Positions 10,525-21,984 of a DNA stretch of 64,000 nucleotides are shown here, one piece after another. Position 1 is the first letter of the stretch. Each line of letters starts with the position of its first letter. This stretch comes from Eupeodes corollae (taxonomy: Eukaryota; Arthropoda; Insecta; Diptera; Syrphidae). The stretch is taken from NCBI RefSeq assembly GCF_945859685.1, contig NC_079148.1:119642589-119706588 (forward strand). Reading direction: 5' to 3'. The translations under genes were made by a program, and so were the position numbers. The notes under the pieces were generated by a model. It saw only the letters and a program-made list of their open reading frames with translations, searched no databases and was not told the origin of the DNA.

Positions 10525-11702
10525 AACAAAAGACTTGGATGCGACCCACACTGATAACTTCCCATCCCGTCTGTCGATTTGTCTTGCTTAAAAGTTTGTC
10601 TATATGTACTCGTATCAATTTTTACCAAATTTGCGTACTATTTTTTGTAGATTTTATTTTTTATGAAAAAACGGACTGTTGGATTTTTATATAAAAATTA
10701 CTGAAGATTGAAAACAATATTTTCTGTGAAATAAAATAAGTTTGAAGCCAATATTTTTAATTTTTGAAAAGTTATTTGAGCCGAAAGTAAATTTTTACCA
10801 AGTTTTAGTGTAGTTTTTTTTTAGAGTTTTATTTTTTGTAAAAACAACTGTAAATTGCAATTTTTTAAAAATTTTACCAAATGTTGAAAACAATACTTTT
10901 TATAAGATAAAATTAGTTTGAAGCCAATATTTAAAAATTTTGAAGAGATATTTGAGTTGAAAATCAATTTTTACCAACTTTTATACATTTTTATTTAGGT
11001 TTTTATTTTTTGTAAAAAAACGGTCTATTCGATTTTTCTCAATATTTGTCCTAAAGTTGAAAACAATATTTCTTATAAGATAAAATAAGCTTGAAGTCTA
11101 AATTTCAAGTTTTTGAAAAGATATTTGAATCGATATTCAATGTTTACGAACTTTTAGTAAAGTTTTTCTTAGATTTTTATTTCTTATAAAAAAAACTTTC
11201 AATTAGATTTTTCTGAACATTTTATCAGATGTCAAAAACATTATTTTTCGTTGCACAAAATTCTTTGAGAGATGAAATCGTAAAATTTTGGAGGGGACAC
11301 ATTTTTTTCAGTTTTATTGATTTATAAAAAAACCGTTATATTTATTTTTTTTCAAAGAAATATACCTGTTTGGTATCACGTTACAATATATCATATAAAA
11401 TTTAATTCAAGTCTCTAGCGTTTTTGGTTCGTAAGATATTTAGGGTTAACCAAAATGTGCACCTTTTTTTCAAACTGCTATGGTAAAAAAACCACCCACG
11501 CAATTTTCTTGAAAGCCTTTTCTGCATTTTTCTGCCTTATTATCTGTATAACAAAATTTATTTGAAGTTGATATCTCTTCCGATTCTTGAGCTATGGAGG
11601 ACGAAAAAAACGTCGCGAACGTACGGACGTACACGTACGTACACACGCACGCACAGACATCTCTCTTAAAATCTTTTATTTCGACTTTCTATGGGAAGTT
11701 AA
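10525..11702 (+). repeat. Array-type repeat, copy B (head, array, tail)
   Basis: Head at 10533 (GGATGCGACCCACACTGATA, then ACTTCCCATCCCGTCTGTCG). The array then has units marked by GAAGCCAATATTT..., TTTGAG[TC]CGAAA and TTTTTACCAA at roughly 175-bp spacing. The tail follows from about 11250 (GTTGCACAAAATT, TTAACCAAAATG, ACGAAAAAAACGTCGCGAAC). About 65 bp of the tail (TAGGGACC through AACTTC) are deleted just before the closing CTATGGGAAGTTA. It directly follows the LINE poly(A). Confidence 0.8.
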
Positions 11703-11917
11703 AAAACAAAAAAACAAAATAATACAAAAAAAAACAAAAAGACAACAAAATATGAAAAACAAAAATTTTAGATAGTTAGATTTGCTGCTGAGGTTGTTCA
11801 AGTTTTAAGTAGTTTATAGGTAGAATAGGTAGTTTAGGTTAGCTTTATGTTTTATTTAAGGACCTAATTTTAAGTAGTTTGGAAGTAAAAATAAAAAAGG
11901 ATATTGATATTAGTTTA
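11703..11917. other. A-rich spacer
   Basis: A/T-rich low-complexity sequence between repeat copy B and a SINE fragment. No gene seen. Confidence 0.4.
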
Positions 11918-12117
11918 GAATCGACAAATCCTTCAGGAGTAATTCTTGTCATGAAAAAGTGCTTCCTCAAACTAGCCGTTCGAATTTGGCCTTAAATTGT
12001 ACGTCCCTTCCATTCCTGATAACAACACTCGTACACAGGAATGGTTGAGAGTTGTAAGTCACTAGGCCCTGGTTCACAACGGATTGTTGCACTACCCAAT
12101 TTATTTTATTTTTATGT
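11918..12117 (+). mobile_element. SINE, 5'-truncated copy
   Basis: Matches the body and 3' end of the SINE at 42698-43007. Shared segments are GTAATTCTTGTCATGAAAAA, GCTTCCTCAAACTAGCCGTTCG, CCCTTCCATTCCTGATAAC, ACACAGGAATGGTTGAGAGT and CACTAGGCCCTGGTTCACAAC. The end is CACTACCCAATTTATTTTAT. The tRNA-like 5' third is missing. Confidence 0.75.
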
Positions 12118-12514
12118 CGCTTCTGAAACGTTGTTTTTCGTTGCACAAAATTATTTTGGAGAAGGATCATTTATTAATCATAAAATATTCGAGGTAAAAT
12201 AGTTTATTTCAGTTGTTTTGATCTATAAAAAAAAACGGTTCATTGCATTTTTTTCCAAAAATATACTAGTTATTGGCTTGTGAGATATTTTGGGTTAACC
12301 AAAATGTTCACCTTTTTTTAATTTCTATGGTAAAAAAACCACCAACATTTGTATAACAAAATTTATTTGGAGTCGATATCTCTACTGGTTCTTGAACTAT
12401 AGACTTCGGGAACGTACATACACACGAACGCAAAGACTTTAAAACGTCGAGAAATGTCAAAATTACCAATTCGACAAATCATACCGATTACAACAATTTC
12501 CCATGGGAAGTCAA
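12118..12514 (+). repeat. Array-type repeat, tail-only copy
   Basis: Diverged tail of the array-type repeat family. It contains TTTTTCGTTGCACAAAATTA, GGGTTAACCAAAATGTTCAC, TATAACAAAATTTATTTGGA and TCGATATCTCTACTGGTTCT, then AACGTCGAGAAATGTCAAAA and CAATTTCCCATGGGAAGTCA. The ACGT-rich tract is shortened. It directly follows the SINE fragment. Confidence 0.7.
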
Positions 12515-12532
12515 TATTCCTGCTGTTTGCGA

Positions 12533-12930
12533 TAGTGTGTTTGAAGAGCCGTCCACCTCAACTCGTTGTAGTGCTCAACCATTGCACCTCTCACGCTCGT
12601 CGTTGATGAACATTATTCATAAGGACTTGCATTTGCTCGCTTTCAAGGTGAAACTTTTAAATGCCCGAATTGGAAGATACATGTTGATGATATGTGCTTT
12701 CAACAGGACGTTACCACTTGTCACACAACAAATTCAATTGCCGTGTTATATCACGTGATGCCTTAAGACTATTAGCCTCATCATTTCAAGAGCTAAAGAA
12801 TGAATTCAGCACATTAAGAGCATAGAACCTCAATTATGCCTCAGCACCATCGAAAATTCGGACCATCGCGTCGGATGGATTTGTGAAGCTGAGGTCGTGG
12901 CTAGGGTTATACACTATTATTAGCCGAAAT
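12533..12930 (+). pseudogene. Tc1/mariner-type transposase remnant with internal deletion
   Basis: The frame opens with VFEEPSTSTRCSAQPLHLSR and SSLMNIIHKDLHLLAFKVKLL. This matches the helix-turn-helix linker of insect mariner-type transposases (pattern ...STRRxAQxLxxSRTTLxRILHKDLxLxxYKIQL). It then jumps after an internal deletion to CFQQDVTTCHT at about 12699-12731, equivalent to the QQDGATCHT box with the second catalytic aspartate. Further degenerate sequence to about 12930 looks like the C-terminus. The first catalytic aspartate region is the part missing here, whereas it survives at 5440-5700. The copy is dead, and whether the two are the same family is not proven. Confidence 0.6.
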
Positions 12931-12964
12931 CTAAAAATATGCCTTTCATAAGATGGTCTCTTTA

Positions 12965-15900
12965 CGAAGAACAAACAATAATTCTCAAATAAATATTTAT
13001 TAAGTCTTTTCCATAAGTCTAGACAATCGTTCTAATTTTGTCGTTCTAAATACCACCAACATTGTAAAAGTGTCACAACCTCTCACAACCATTAGGCAAA
13101 AGTTTATTAAATAGACTTTTGTTTTTTTGCTCTTGTCCTTTCCTAAGCAACATAAACTATCCCTCCACATAGCTATACTTATAAGAATAACCGTTAAGTA
13201 CCGCCGTAAGTCTTTGAAAATATTTTGTAACAAAGAAACTTTATACTCTCTTTGCTTAGTCTATAGGTATACATACACACTTACCTTCCTACAAGGCAAC
13301 ACAAGTAATCCTTTTTTTTTGGTCTCTCTACGTTCGCTATGCAACTTTCTTCTGCTTTCTGTTGTCTCCAAGACATAAACGAAGAAAGGATACAAAGAAA
13401 AGCAAAAAAAACTAGAAAACAGATCTAAATTAGACGGTTTTTTATGTGAAATTTATTCATTAAACTCCTCGAAGACGATGACGACGAAGAAGAAGAAGTC
13501 TTTTCTAAAGGACTTCTCTCGGCTTTCCTGTGATGGCAGCAGCAGTAGAAGTGAAAGAAAAAAATATTACACACAAAAAATATCAAAAAGAACTAAAACG
13601 CTTCCGCATTGTCCTTATTGCCGGCAAATTTTCCCTTTTTTTCTATCGCTGATTTTTCTTTTTTCACTTTTTTTTTGTATTGCTGTACGAAATAAAAACT
13701 TTCTGCGGAGCTATTGCTTTTTTTATCCTTTAGTTTGGAGCTTTTTTTAAAACCAACTTCCCTCCGTTCTCCCTCGGAACGATATAGGAAGAGGGATTTC
13801 CAAACCCCAAGACATGATAACAACATGAAAAAAGGATACGTATTTACCAGTTTAAACAAAAAAACGAAAAAATCGCTTGAAATAAAAAAAAAAAGAAAAT
13901 AAAAAATAAAGAAAAACAAGAAAACCGGAAAACAAAAAGAAAATTTTACAGAAGTTAATTTAAACAGTAAAAAGTAAGAAAGATTTTTACAAGCGAAAAA
14001 TGCAAATTTATGAAACAATTCTGACATCCTTCGTCCCCATTGCGCCGCTTAAAGTCACATTAAAGTTACTCACAGAGAGAGAAAAAGAGAGGGAGAGTTA
14101 GAATTGAAGAAAGTAAGAGAGAAAATCAGCAGAAGCTGAAGAAATCCTTAAAGGATGTGATGGAATTTATTTTTTTGTTGCTCTCAAAAAATTACACACA
14201 AATTAAATGCAGGTGTGCCTCAGTTCTGTGCTGGTGGTGTGGTGCGGTATGGTGTTGAGGTGAATTCTACACCAGTGCCAGTGCCAGCTTCAAAAAGGAT
14301 TATAAATCACTTCCTTTGAATCACACATCTAGATGTTGGCGGCAGCAGTGGCATTGGTAAGGGGGAAGTGATGGCAACAGAAGCAGGAGCCGCGTGTTGT
14401 GTTCGGTTTAGAGGGCGGTGAAGAAGGAAGAGGTAGAAGTAAAAGCGGTGTGCATTCATTCAATCTGCGATGATTATCCTGGCGACATTGTTGCTTTTGT
14501 GAGAGGGTGTTCTTGTTGTTTTTGTTTTCGTTTTGTTGTTGTTGTTGTTTGGTTGGTTTTTGATGATTCCACTGTGGCGTAAAATATTCAACAGGACTTA
14601 TCACATGCTCACATGAATTACCAAACAGAGAAGAGGACTTTTTATCCAATTTTTGTATTTTGTTTTTTTTTTTAGCATGCGGATCTTGATGGAAGGATTG
14701 GAAGAAGGGATGGTTGGAACGTAGGTGAGCAGTATCACGAGTTACTCTATACTTCGTCGTCGTCGTGTCGTATATGTATATGCGGGTGGGCCAAGCCAAT
14801 TTGAATACTGAAGCAGCAGCATCCTCTTTTGTTTGTGATGCATAGTATTTCCTTGGGCTTGGGATATTCGAGAATCGAGAGAGTAGATAAAGCAAAAGCT
14901 TTTTCCAGAGTCAGCGATGTGAATGCCATGATGCTGCTGCAGATTTAGGGATTTGCTTTTCGAGGTTGATGGTACATATCGTTGCTTTTTTTTCTAGCCT
15001 TTTTTCAATTTTTTTTGTGAATGTCCTGGCATCAAGAAGAGTGGAAAGCATGCATGCATGAGGAATCAGTAAATTGCTGAGTGATATTGGATGCAGCTGT
15101 GGATAAGAAAAATGCGGAGATTGAGTTTGCAGTGGGGGTTTGGGGGAAGAGAGGGTTTTATATGGTTGGGTGCCAAATTTACTTTTCACTCTTCTTATAA
15201 AAAAAGGACCAAAAAAATGTATATGTATCGTAAGTAGCGATATGGCTGGGTTTTGTATGCTAAGAGTTCATAAATTCAGTTATTGAGTAGTGGTTGGGAA
15301 ATTTTTGAACGTTGCTCGGTCTTTGGTTGTTCATACCTACATAGGTCCTTTATATGGCAAATTTAAGAGGAGACAATGAAGCAGAATTATGCGGATTGAT
15401 TTAAAAAAAAAAGGTTTATCGGATCGCTAGCAGACCCCATTTTATATACGTACAAGTATGAATGTTGAAGTACTAGTCTGTGCACTTATATGATGATACA
15501 CTCATGATTTTACAGTAAAGTTGTTCATTAGCATGAGAGTGTCTGATTTATGGAGATTAAAAGCTTTAACTTTTCGTTGTATGAATTTATTAAAATTGTG
15601 TATAAGTACTGAAAGTAGTAGAGATATGAAATTGAAGGTAGTTTGCATAGGTACTTAAATGCTATATGGATAGGAATTAACATTTATTTTCAAACCTATG
15701 TTTTCCATAGATAAAATAAATACGCGCTTAACAAATTCAGTTGTAAAAAAAGAAACCCAATTCCGAAAAAAAACTTATGTTGGAAATTTATCAAGATTAC
15801 TTGCCAAGGAATTTAAACATATTTGATGGTTTTGCAATCAAGTTGCAACGAACATGTTGCATCTAACAAGTTTGATGGTTAAACAAACATCTTGCAACGA

Positions 15901-16060
15901 GAATGTGGTATTAATTGCATAGCATTAAAATTGTTGCACCTGCAACCATAAGATTTTGTACTAACATATTCAATTTTCAATCATTCCAGCCCACCTTGTT
16001 TTGATCAGCTAGTTTTAAAAATCGACTGTTTCAAAAACTGTTAAAAATCGATTTTTTCAA
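12965..16060. other. Long non-coding stretch with microsatellites and homopolymers
   Basis: Contains a (GAC/GAA)n tract at 13477-13498, T- and A-rich runs around 13640-13930, a (GTT)n tract at 14515-14551, CGT repeats at 14755-14768, and CATG repeats near 15050. A 27-bp unit ending in TTTCAAAAACTG is repeated in tandem at about 16015-16065. Open frames at 13593-14027 and 14329-14895 (minus) are Lys/Phe- or Gln/Asn-rich products of these tracts. I cannot support a gene. Confidence 0.5.
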
Positions 16061-16067
16061 AAACTGC

Positions 16068-16087
16068 TTTTGGTAAAAAAAGAGAAA
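16068..16087 (+). repeat. Left arm of an inverted repeat flanking the RTE-like LINE
   Basis: TTTTGGTAAAAAAAGAGAAA. Its reverse complement, one A/T shorter, is at 18970-18988, on the other side of the LINE. It may be the arms of an older palindromic element into whose loop the LINE inserted. Confidence 0.4.
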
Positions 16088-16309
16088 TGTTCAAATGGTA
16101 GACATATGCATTCAAGAGGGCACCAGCGTCCACAGGTTTTTCTCAAAACCCACCTCTGTCTCTCAACTCCTACTTTCAGCTTCCCGTGGTGAATTCACGA
16201 GATGGAATCAACGGTGGCGTCTAAAGTTCCAGTAAGGTTGAACTACTTAGTGAACACCTTATAGGGCTTACTGTTGACAACCTACGTAAACGAATTAAAG
16301 ACAACGAAC

Positions 16310-17119
16310 TTCGGATATTTAAGTGGAATGTTAGGTCCCTTTACAGACCACGTGCGGCCAAAGAATAAGCGGAGGCCCTAGACTGCTATAAAGCAGACAT
16401 CACCGCCATTCAGGATATACATGGGATGGGCCGGACAAAAAGAGGATGAAAAAGTGCGACATTTACTAGTGCGACTGCTACCGAGAAAACCAACAGCGCT
16501 TATTTGGATGGAGCTTTGTCATTGGAGCCAGACTTAGGCAAAAAATCTTGAGCTATAGGTGCATCAATGAGCACCTCATGACCATACGCATCAAGGTTAA
16601 ATTTAGCAACATCAGCCCATATGCGTGCACGCCCCCACAGAAGAGAAAGACGACAATACCAAAGATATGTTGTTTTAGCTCCTAGACAAAACATATGAGC
16701 AGTGCCCTAGCTACGATATTAAAATTGTCCTGGGCGATTTTAATGCCAAGCTAGGAAGGGAAGACATCTTTGGTGGAATAATCGGGAAGAACAACCGGCA
16801 CGACAACACTTCCGACAACGAATTCAGGCTCATAGATTTTGCTGCGGGGCGAAACGTCATGGTAGCCAGTGCTTGTTTATCACACCTCAACATACTTAAA
16901 GGAACTTGGACTTCTCCAGATCAATCAACCGTCAACCAGATTGACCATATTGCGATCGACGCCAGACACGCTTCCAGCATTATGGATGTACGAACTTACC
17001 GAGGAGCTAACATCGACTCGGACCACTACCTTGTTGTAGCCAAGGTAGCACTTCGGATTTCCAGACCCAAGGCAAAACAGGGAGGTGCTGGGAGAAGATA
17101 CAACGTCGAACGGCTATAA
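16310..17119 (+). pseudogene. APE-type endonuclease domain of the RTE-like LINE
   Basis: Plus-strand pieces in order: FKWNVRSLYRP (about 16320), YKADITAIQ (about 16395), VLGDFNAKLGREDIFGGIIG (about 16727-16785), NRHDNTSDNEFRLIDFA (about 16795-16845), and the open frame 16859-17119 with LKGTWTSPDQSTVNQIDHIAID and IDSDHYLVVAKV. The GDFNAKLG, NQIDHI and SDHYLV motifs hold the catalytic Asp/Asn and Asp/His pairs of AP-like nucleases that nick target DNA for non-LTR retrotransposition. The N-terminal part carries stops (for example AAKE followed by a stop near 16365). Confidence 0.8.
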
Positions 17120-17689
17120 TCGCCCGAGATCGCCAAATCCTATTCCGACAGAGTTACGAGCAACCTCTCTCGAAGTTCTCTGTCGCCAACACAATGTATC
17201 GAAAACCAGTGGCAACATTGCCAAGATGCATTCAGAGAAGCCGCCTCTGATGAGTTGGGTTTCAAGCAGCCACCAACAAGGAACCCCTGGTTTGATGAGG
17301 AATGTCAGCAAGTAAATACAGCCAACCAACAGGCACGCAAAGCTGCGCTGCATAGAAGGACGAGAACTGCTCATGAGCTCTATGAGCATAAGAGGCGACA
17401 GGAACGCCGACTTCTCAGAAGGAAAAGAGAGGGTATGAGAAGCGTGCGGTCGAAGATGTTGAGAAGTTTTAAAGCAGAAATGAAGTTTGACATTTTTATG
17501 AACAGGTAAAACGAAATTCACAGGTACATAAACCTAGAACCGAAGGCTGCAAAGACGAAAGTGGAAACATCATAGTGGAATAGCAGTCAATGCTGAGGAT
17601 ATGGAAGGACCACTTCTGCAGACTGTATAACGGCGACGACGAACTGAATTCCGCTGTCAGGCATAGACGTCGAAAGCCAACAATCCCGT

Positions 17690-18240
17690 CCTTCCGACTT
17701 AGACTAAGTAAAGATTGCCATATCTAAGCTGAAGTTTAATAAAGACGCTGGAGCGGATGGCGTGAATGCCGAGCGCTTTAAAGCAGGTGGAGATAAGTTG
17801 GTTAGGAGCATGCACCAACTTATCTGTTAAATATGGACCCCAGTATTGTTTGCCCGATCCTGAAAAAAGGAGACCCTCTAAACTGCACCAACTACAGAGG
17901 AATCAGTCTACTTAACATCGCCTATAAAATCTTCTCTGCCGTAATATGTGAACGCCTTAAACCTATCGTCAACAAACTGATAGGTCTTTAATAGTGTGGT
18001 TTTAGACCAGCAAAGTTCACAGTCGATCAAATATTCACATTACGGCAGATCCTGGAAAACCCCCAGGAACACCAAATCGACACCCACCATCTTTACATCG
18101 ATTTCAAGGCCGCAAATGACAGCATCTAAAGCGACGAGCTGTATACAGCCATGTCTAGTTTTGGCATCCCTGCCAAACTCGTCCGTTTGTGCAGGATGAC
18201 CATAGAAAATTCACGCGGTTCAAAAAGGTTAAAAACAAGT
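17690..18240 (+). pseudogene. Reverse transcriptase domain of the RTE-like LINE, catalytic box lost
   Basis: Degenerate RT with KFNKDAGADGVNAE-like, CPILKKGDPLNCTNYRGISLLNIAYKI, a FRPAKFTVDQIFTLRQILEN-like segment and LYIDFKAANDSI (motif A). At about 18240 it reads LTKPFDVKNS, where motif B (GFRQGDALS in other copies) and motif C should follow, but the sequence is interrupted. Compare the better preserved RT at 21985-22794. Confidence 0.75.
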
Positions 18241-18334
18241 TAACAAAACCTTTCGATGTCAAGAACTCAGCGTGATGTCAATGGGGCTTCTGTGAGTATT
18301 GAGGCAGAGACGGCAAAAATGGGTTTGACGGTTA

Positions 18335-18910
18335 ATGAGGGCAAAACAAAGTACATGCTGTCGTGAAGAAAGAGCCATCGACAAACGTAACTTTGAGGTA
18401 GTCAAGGACTTGGTCTACCTTGGCTCCGCTGTAAACGCAGAAAACAACACCGGCACTGAGATCAAACGAAAAACAGCTCTTGCTAATTGCTGTTTCTTTG
18501 GGCTAAGAAAGCAATTGAGTAGCAAAGCCCTCCCTCGAGGGACCAAAGTATCGCTATTTAAGACCCTTATCATCCCCGTCCTGCTATACGGTACAGAAGC
18601 ATGGAATATGAAAAAAGCGGATGAAAGCACCTTGAGTCGTTTCGAGAGAAAAGTTCTTCGTGTGATCTACGGTCCCGTATGCATCAAAGGGGAGTGGAGG
18701 AGAAGATGGAACGACGAGCTGTACAGTACGGGCTGTACAGCGACGTAGACTTAGCCAGAATGGTGAAAGTCCAACGACTAAGATGGCTGGCACAGAACAG
18801 CACAGTAGAGGAAGACCCCGAATCAGGTGGCGCGCACAAGTAGAAAGTGACCTGAGCCAACTCTGAGCGTGAAACTGGAGACATCGAGTTAACGAGTTAG
18901 ATGAAGAAGT
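18335..18910 (+). pseudogene. C-terminal region of the RTE-like LINE polyprotein
   Basis: The open frame 18335-18748 encodes NFEVVKDLVYLGSAVNAENN, EIKRKTALANCCFFGLRKQL, LFKTLIIPVLLYGTEAWNMK and FERKVLRVIYGPVCIKGEWR. A shifted frame continues to about 18910 with the RLRWLGH-like and RRGRPRIRWR-like ends. These segments are shared with 36-467, 22900-23530, 37228-37698, 29685-30289 (minus) and 42272-42493 (minus), which define the family. Confidence 0.8.
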
Positions 18911-18969
18911 TTGTTGGGTTAGGCCCTACTTCACACTGTAGCATGACCAGTAAGTAAGTAAGACCACCC

Positions 18970-18988
18970 TTTCTCTTTTTTACCAAAA
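18970..18988 (-). repeat. Right arm of an inverted repeat flanking the RTE-like LINE
   Basis: TTTCTCTTTTTTACCAAAA on the plus strand, the reverse complement of 16068-16087 apart from one base in the homopolymer. It lies 13 bp after the TAAG tail. Confidence 0.4.
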
Positions 18989-18989
18989 A

Positions 18990-20358
18990 TAGTCTTAAAA
19001 AAAAAAGCTAAGTTAATAAAGCTTTGATTGTAAGACTGAAAGTTTTTCCTATTCCACTTAATTATTTATTTTTATTTATTCATGTTCATTCAAATTAAAG
19101 ACAAAACTCTTTAATAAATGATTCCAACAAATTTTGATTTTATTCCTTTAAAAAATAAAAACCATTAAATCCTTCGAAATTGAAAGGCAACAAATCCACA
19201 AAGGGAATATTCTATAGCAATTCAGATCTGTACTTCTGTCTCGTCTTCTTTTCATCATCAATGAATAGCTATAGCAAATTAATCTAGTGCTCACTGTTGC
19301 ACTTCACCGCCCACCATTAATGGTTTCCAACCGTACCAAACCATCCCATTGCGTCGCCACAGGACGATGGGGCCATCAAGCAGCAATTTGTGTACATAGT
19401 ACATACCAGTGTTTATTATGGTCTCTCTCTCTCTAAAGTTTATGTTCAATCTTCCTCTGTGTCTCTACGCCCTCTGTGCTCTTGCCTTCAAACAATTTTT
19501 TGGTTGAATATTCATTTCAAGGACATAGTCATTTACTTTTCGAATTCATTTCGCCATTCGATGTCCTTGATGTTGATGGTAATGATGATGATGATGGTGA
19601 TGATAGAATGAGCAGGAGGAAACAGAAATCATTTCGATAATAATAATTTCTTTGGGATCCTCCAGGGAATTATCATCAACTATGATGGTGATGGGGACTA
19701 TTTCGTTAGAAATTAAGTTTTTCTATTCGCAAGACATTTTTTTTGAGAGAAATACAAGATATAATGTTTAGGTGCTTTCCAACAAAAAATTAAATATCCT
19801 TTTAAAAAAATACTTTTATAACTAAGGAAAGTATAATGCTAACAATTTACGATATCTTCAATAATGTATATAATCATAAATTTATATAAATATTTAAAAC
19901 TTAAATACACAAAATTGAAATATTAACCAGAATCACACGCCGGCCGCTGCCGCCCTTATTGAAATCTGCTGCTAATGGATGCGAAATGAAAATCATACCT
20001 ATAGAATAATTATTATTAAGCGTTCTAAATTGTTTGCTTTAACGATACAACAGTGAGTTGACGGCCACAGGTTTCGCAAATACTGTTGATTTCCATCGTG
20101 TGGCAATAATTGAAATGCGGTACGCGGTACCTGTCCGTAATTAGGACAAATTGTTTGGGGTAAACAACAACAGTCAGCGTAACAAGCTTGAATACCAGTA
20201 TAAGATAAAAGCAATTCTCTTCAGTATAACTCTTAGAATCATCAAGCGATTTTTAAAAAACACTTTTTTGATCTTTGACAGTTATATTATTGAGCTTTAT
20301 TATTGATAAATTGTTGCCATGTATATCCGTTCTGCCAGGGTTATATAAGCTTATAAAT
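18990..20358. other. Intergenic AT-rich region
   Basis: AT-rich unique-looking sequence with an (ATG)n tract at about 19569-19606. A short minus-strand frame at 19999-20214 has a Cys-rich product without recognisable motifs. No gene supported. Confidence 0.45.
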
Positions 20359-21380
20359 TATTAACTTATCATAGGAAGTTATTGTCTCGACGTTTCAAGG
20401 TCCCTAGAGTCAAAATATAAAATCTTTACGAAGATGTCTGTGCGTGCGTGTATACGTATGTACATCCGTACGTTCGCGACGTTTTTTTCGTCGTCCATAG
20501 CTCAAGAACCAGAACAGATAACGATTTCATATAAATTTTGTTTTTAGATAATAACGCAGAAAGATGCAGAAAGGGATCTCAAGAAAATTGAGTGGGTAGT
20601 TTTTTTTACCATAGCAGTTTGAAATTTTGGTTAACCCTAAATATCTTACGAACCCAAAACGCTAGAGACTTGAATTAAATTTTATATAATATATTGTAAC
20701 GTGATATCAAAGAAGTATATTTTTGAAAAAACTAGATATAAGGGTTTTTTATAAATCAAAAAAAAATGAAATAAAAATCAAAGAAGTATATTTTTTGAAA
20801 AAATCCATATAAAGGTTTTTTTTATAAATCAAAAACACTGAAAAAAAAATTGTCACCTCTAAAATTTTACGACTAAAATACGATTTCATCTCCAAAACAA
20901 TTTTGTGCAACGAAGAATAATGTTTTTGACATTTGGTAAAATTTTGAGAAAAATCAATTTGATAGTTTTTTTATAAAAAATAAAAATCTAAAAAAAAACA
21001 CTACTTAAAGTTGGTAAAAATTTAATATCGATTCAAATAACTTTTCAAAAACTAGAAATTCAGGCTTAAAATTAATTTTATCTTAAAAGAAATATTGTGT
21101 TCAACATTCTGAAAAATGTTGAGAAAAATCGAATTGACAGTTTTTGTACAAAAAAATAAAAATCGGAAAAAATTAATAAAAGTTGGTAAAAATTATTTTC
21201 GACTCAAATATCTTTTCAAAAATTTGAGATAAACGCTTCTAACTAATTTTTACTTATAAGAAATATTGTTTTTAACATTAAGAAAAATTTTGAGTAAAAT
21301 CGAGTTGGCAGTTTTCCTACATAAAATAAAAACCTAAAAAAAATGTATAAAAGTTATTAAAAATTGATTTTTGACTCAAA

Positions 21381-21387
21381 TATCTTT
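21381..21387 (+). repeat. Target site duplication, left
   Basis: TATCTTT, repeated at 23629-23635, flanks the LINE at 21388-23628. Confidence 0.6.
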
Positions 21388-21984
21388 ACAGCCATCCAAG
21401 AAGTGCGATGGGATGGACCGGGCAAACGCAAACTCAAATACTGCGATATATACTAAGACGACTGCTACCGAGAGCAAAGACAGCGTCTATTTGGGTGTGG
21501 ATTTGTTGTTGGAACTAGACTCAGGCAAAAAGTCTTGAGTTTCAACAGTATGAGCGAGCGCATCACGACAATCCGCATCAAGGCTAAATTCGCCCACATA
21601 AGCCTAACATGCGCGTATGTCCCAACAAACTAGAAAGATGAAGACACCAAAGACATATTCTTCGTAGCATGCAGTTCACGCATCTTAATATCCACAAGGG
21701 GACTTGGAAATCTCTTGATCAATCAACCGCCAACCAGATTGACCACATTGCGATCGACGCACGACACTTCTCCAGTATCCAGGATATCCGAACATTCCGA
21801 GAGGCGAACATTGACTTGGACCACTACCTCGATGTAGCTTAGGTACAGCTACGGATATCCCGATAAAAGCCAAAACAAGGAATTACTGTGAGAAGATTCG
21901 ACATGAAAAACAAATTAAGGGTACCAGCCACGAACCGAAGCCTGTAAAGACGATTAGGGGAACATCGTAGTAGAACCACAGTCG

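Larger units (their letters stand above)
16086..18956 (+). mobile_element. RTE-like LINE, near full-length but degenerate
   Basis: The most complete copy of the family, about 2.87 kb. Its 5' end (ATGTTCAAATGGTAGACAT) matches the 5' end of the internally deleted copy at 29672-30443, so it is probably the true start. From 5' to 3' it has an untranslated region, an apurinic-type endonuclease (about 16310-17070), a linker, a reverse transcriptase (about 17690-18240) and a C-terminal region (18335-18910). The 3' end is CACACTGTAGCATGACC followed by AGTAAGTAAGTAAG. The frame is broken repeatedly. A deletion around 18255-18290 removes the YADD catalytic box between FDVKN and the downstream DVNGA-like segment, so it cannot be autonomous. 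Confidence 0.8.

Noticed and set aside
13593..14027. 144-codon minus-strand open frame with many Phe and Lys residues
   Set aside because: It reflects T- and A-homopolymer runs. The apparent hydrophobic segments are poly-Phe/Leu from TTT/CTT and not credible membrane helices.
14329..14895. 188-codon minus-strand open frame
   Set aside because: The product is low complexity (Gln/Asn/Lys runs from GTT and T tracts), overlaps simple repeats, and has no recognisable domain or promoter. Chance opening is the simpler explanation.
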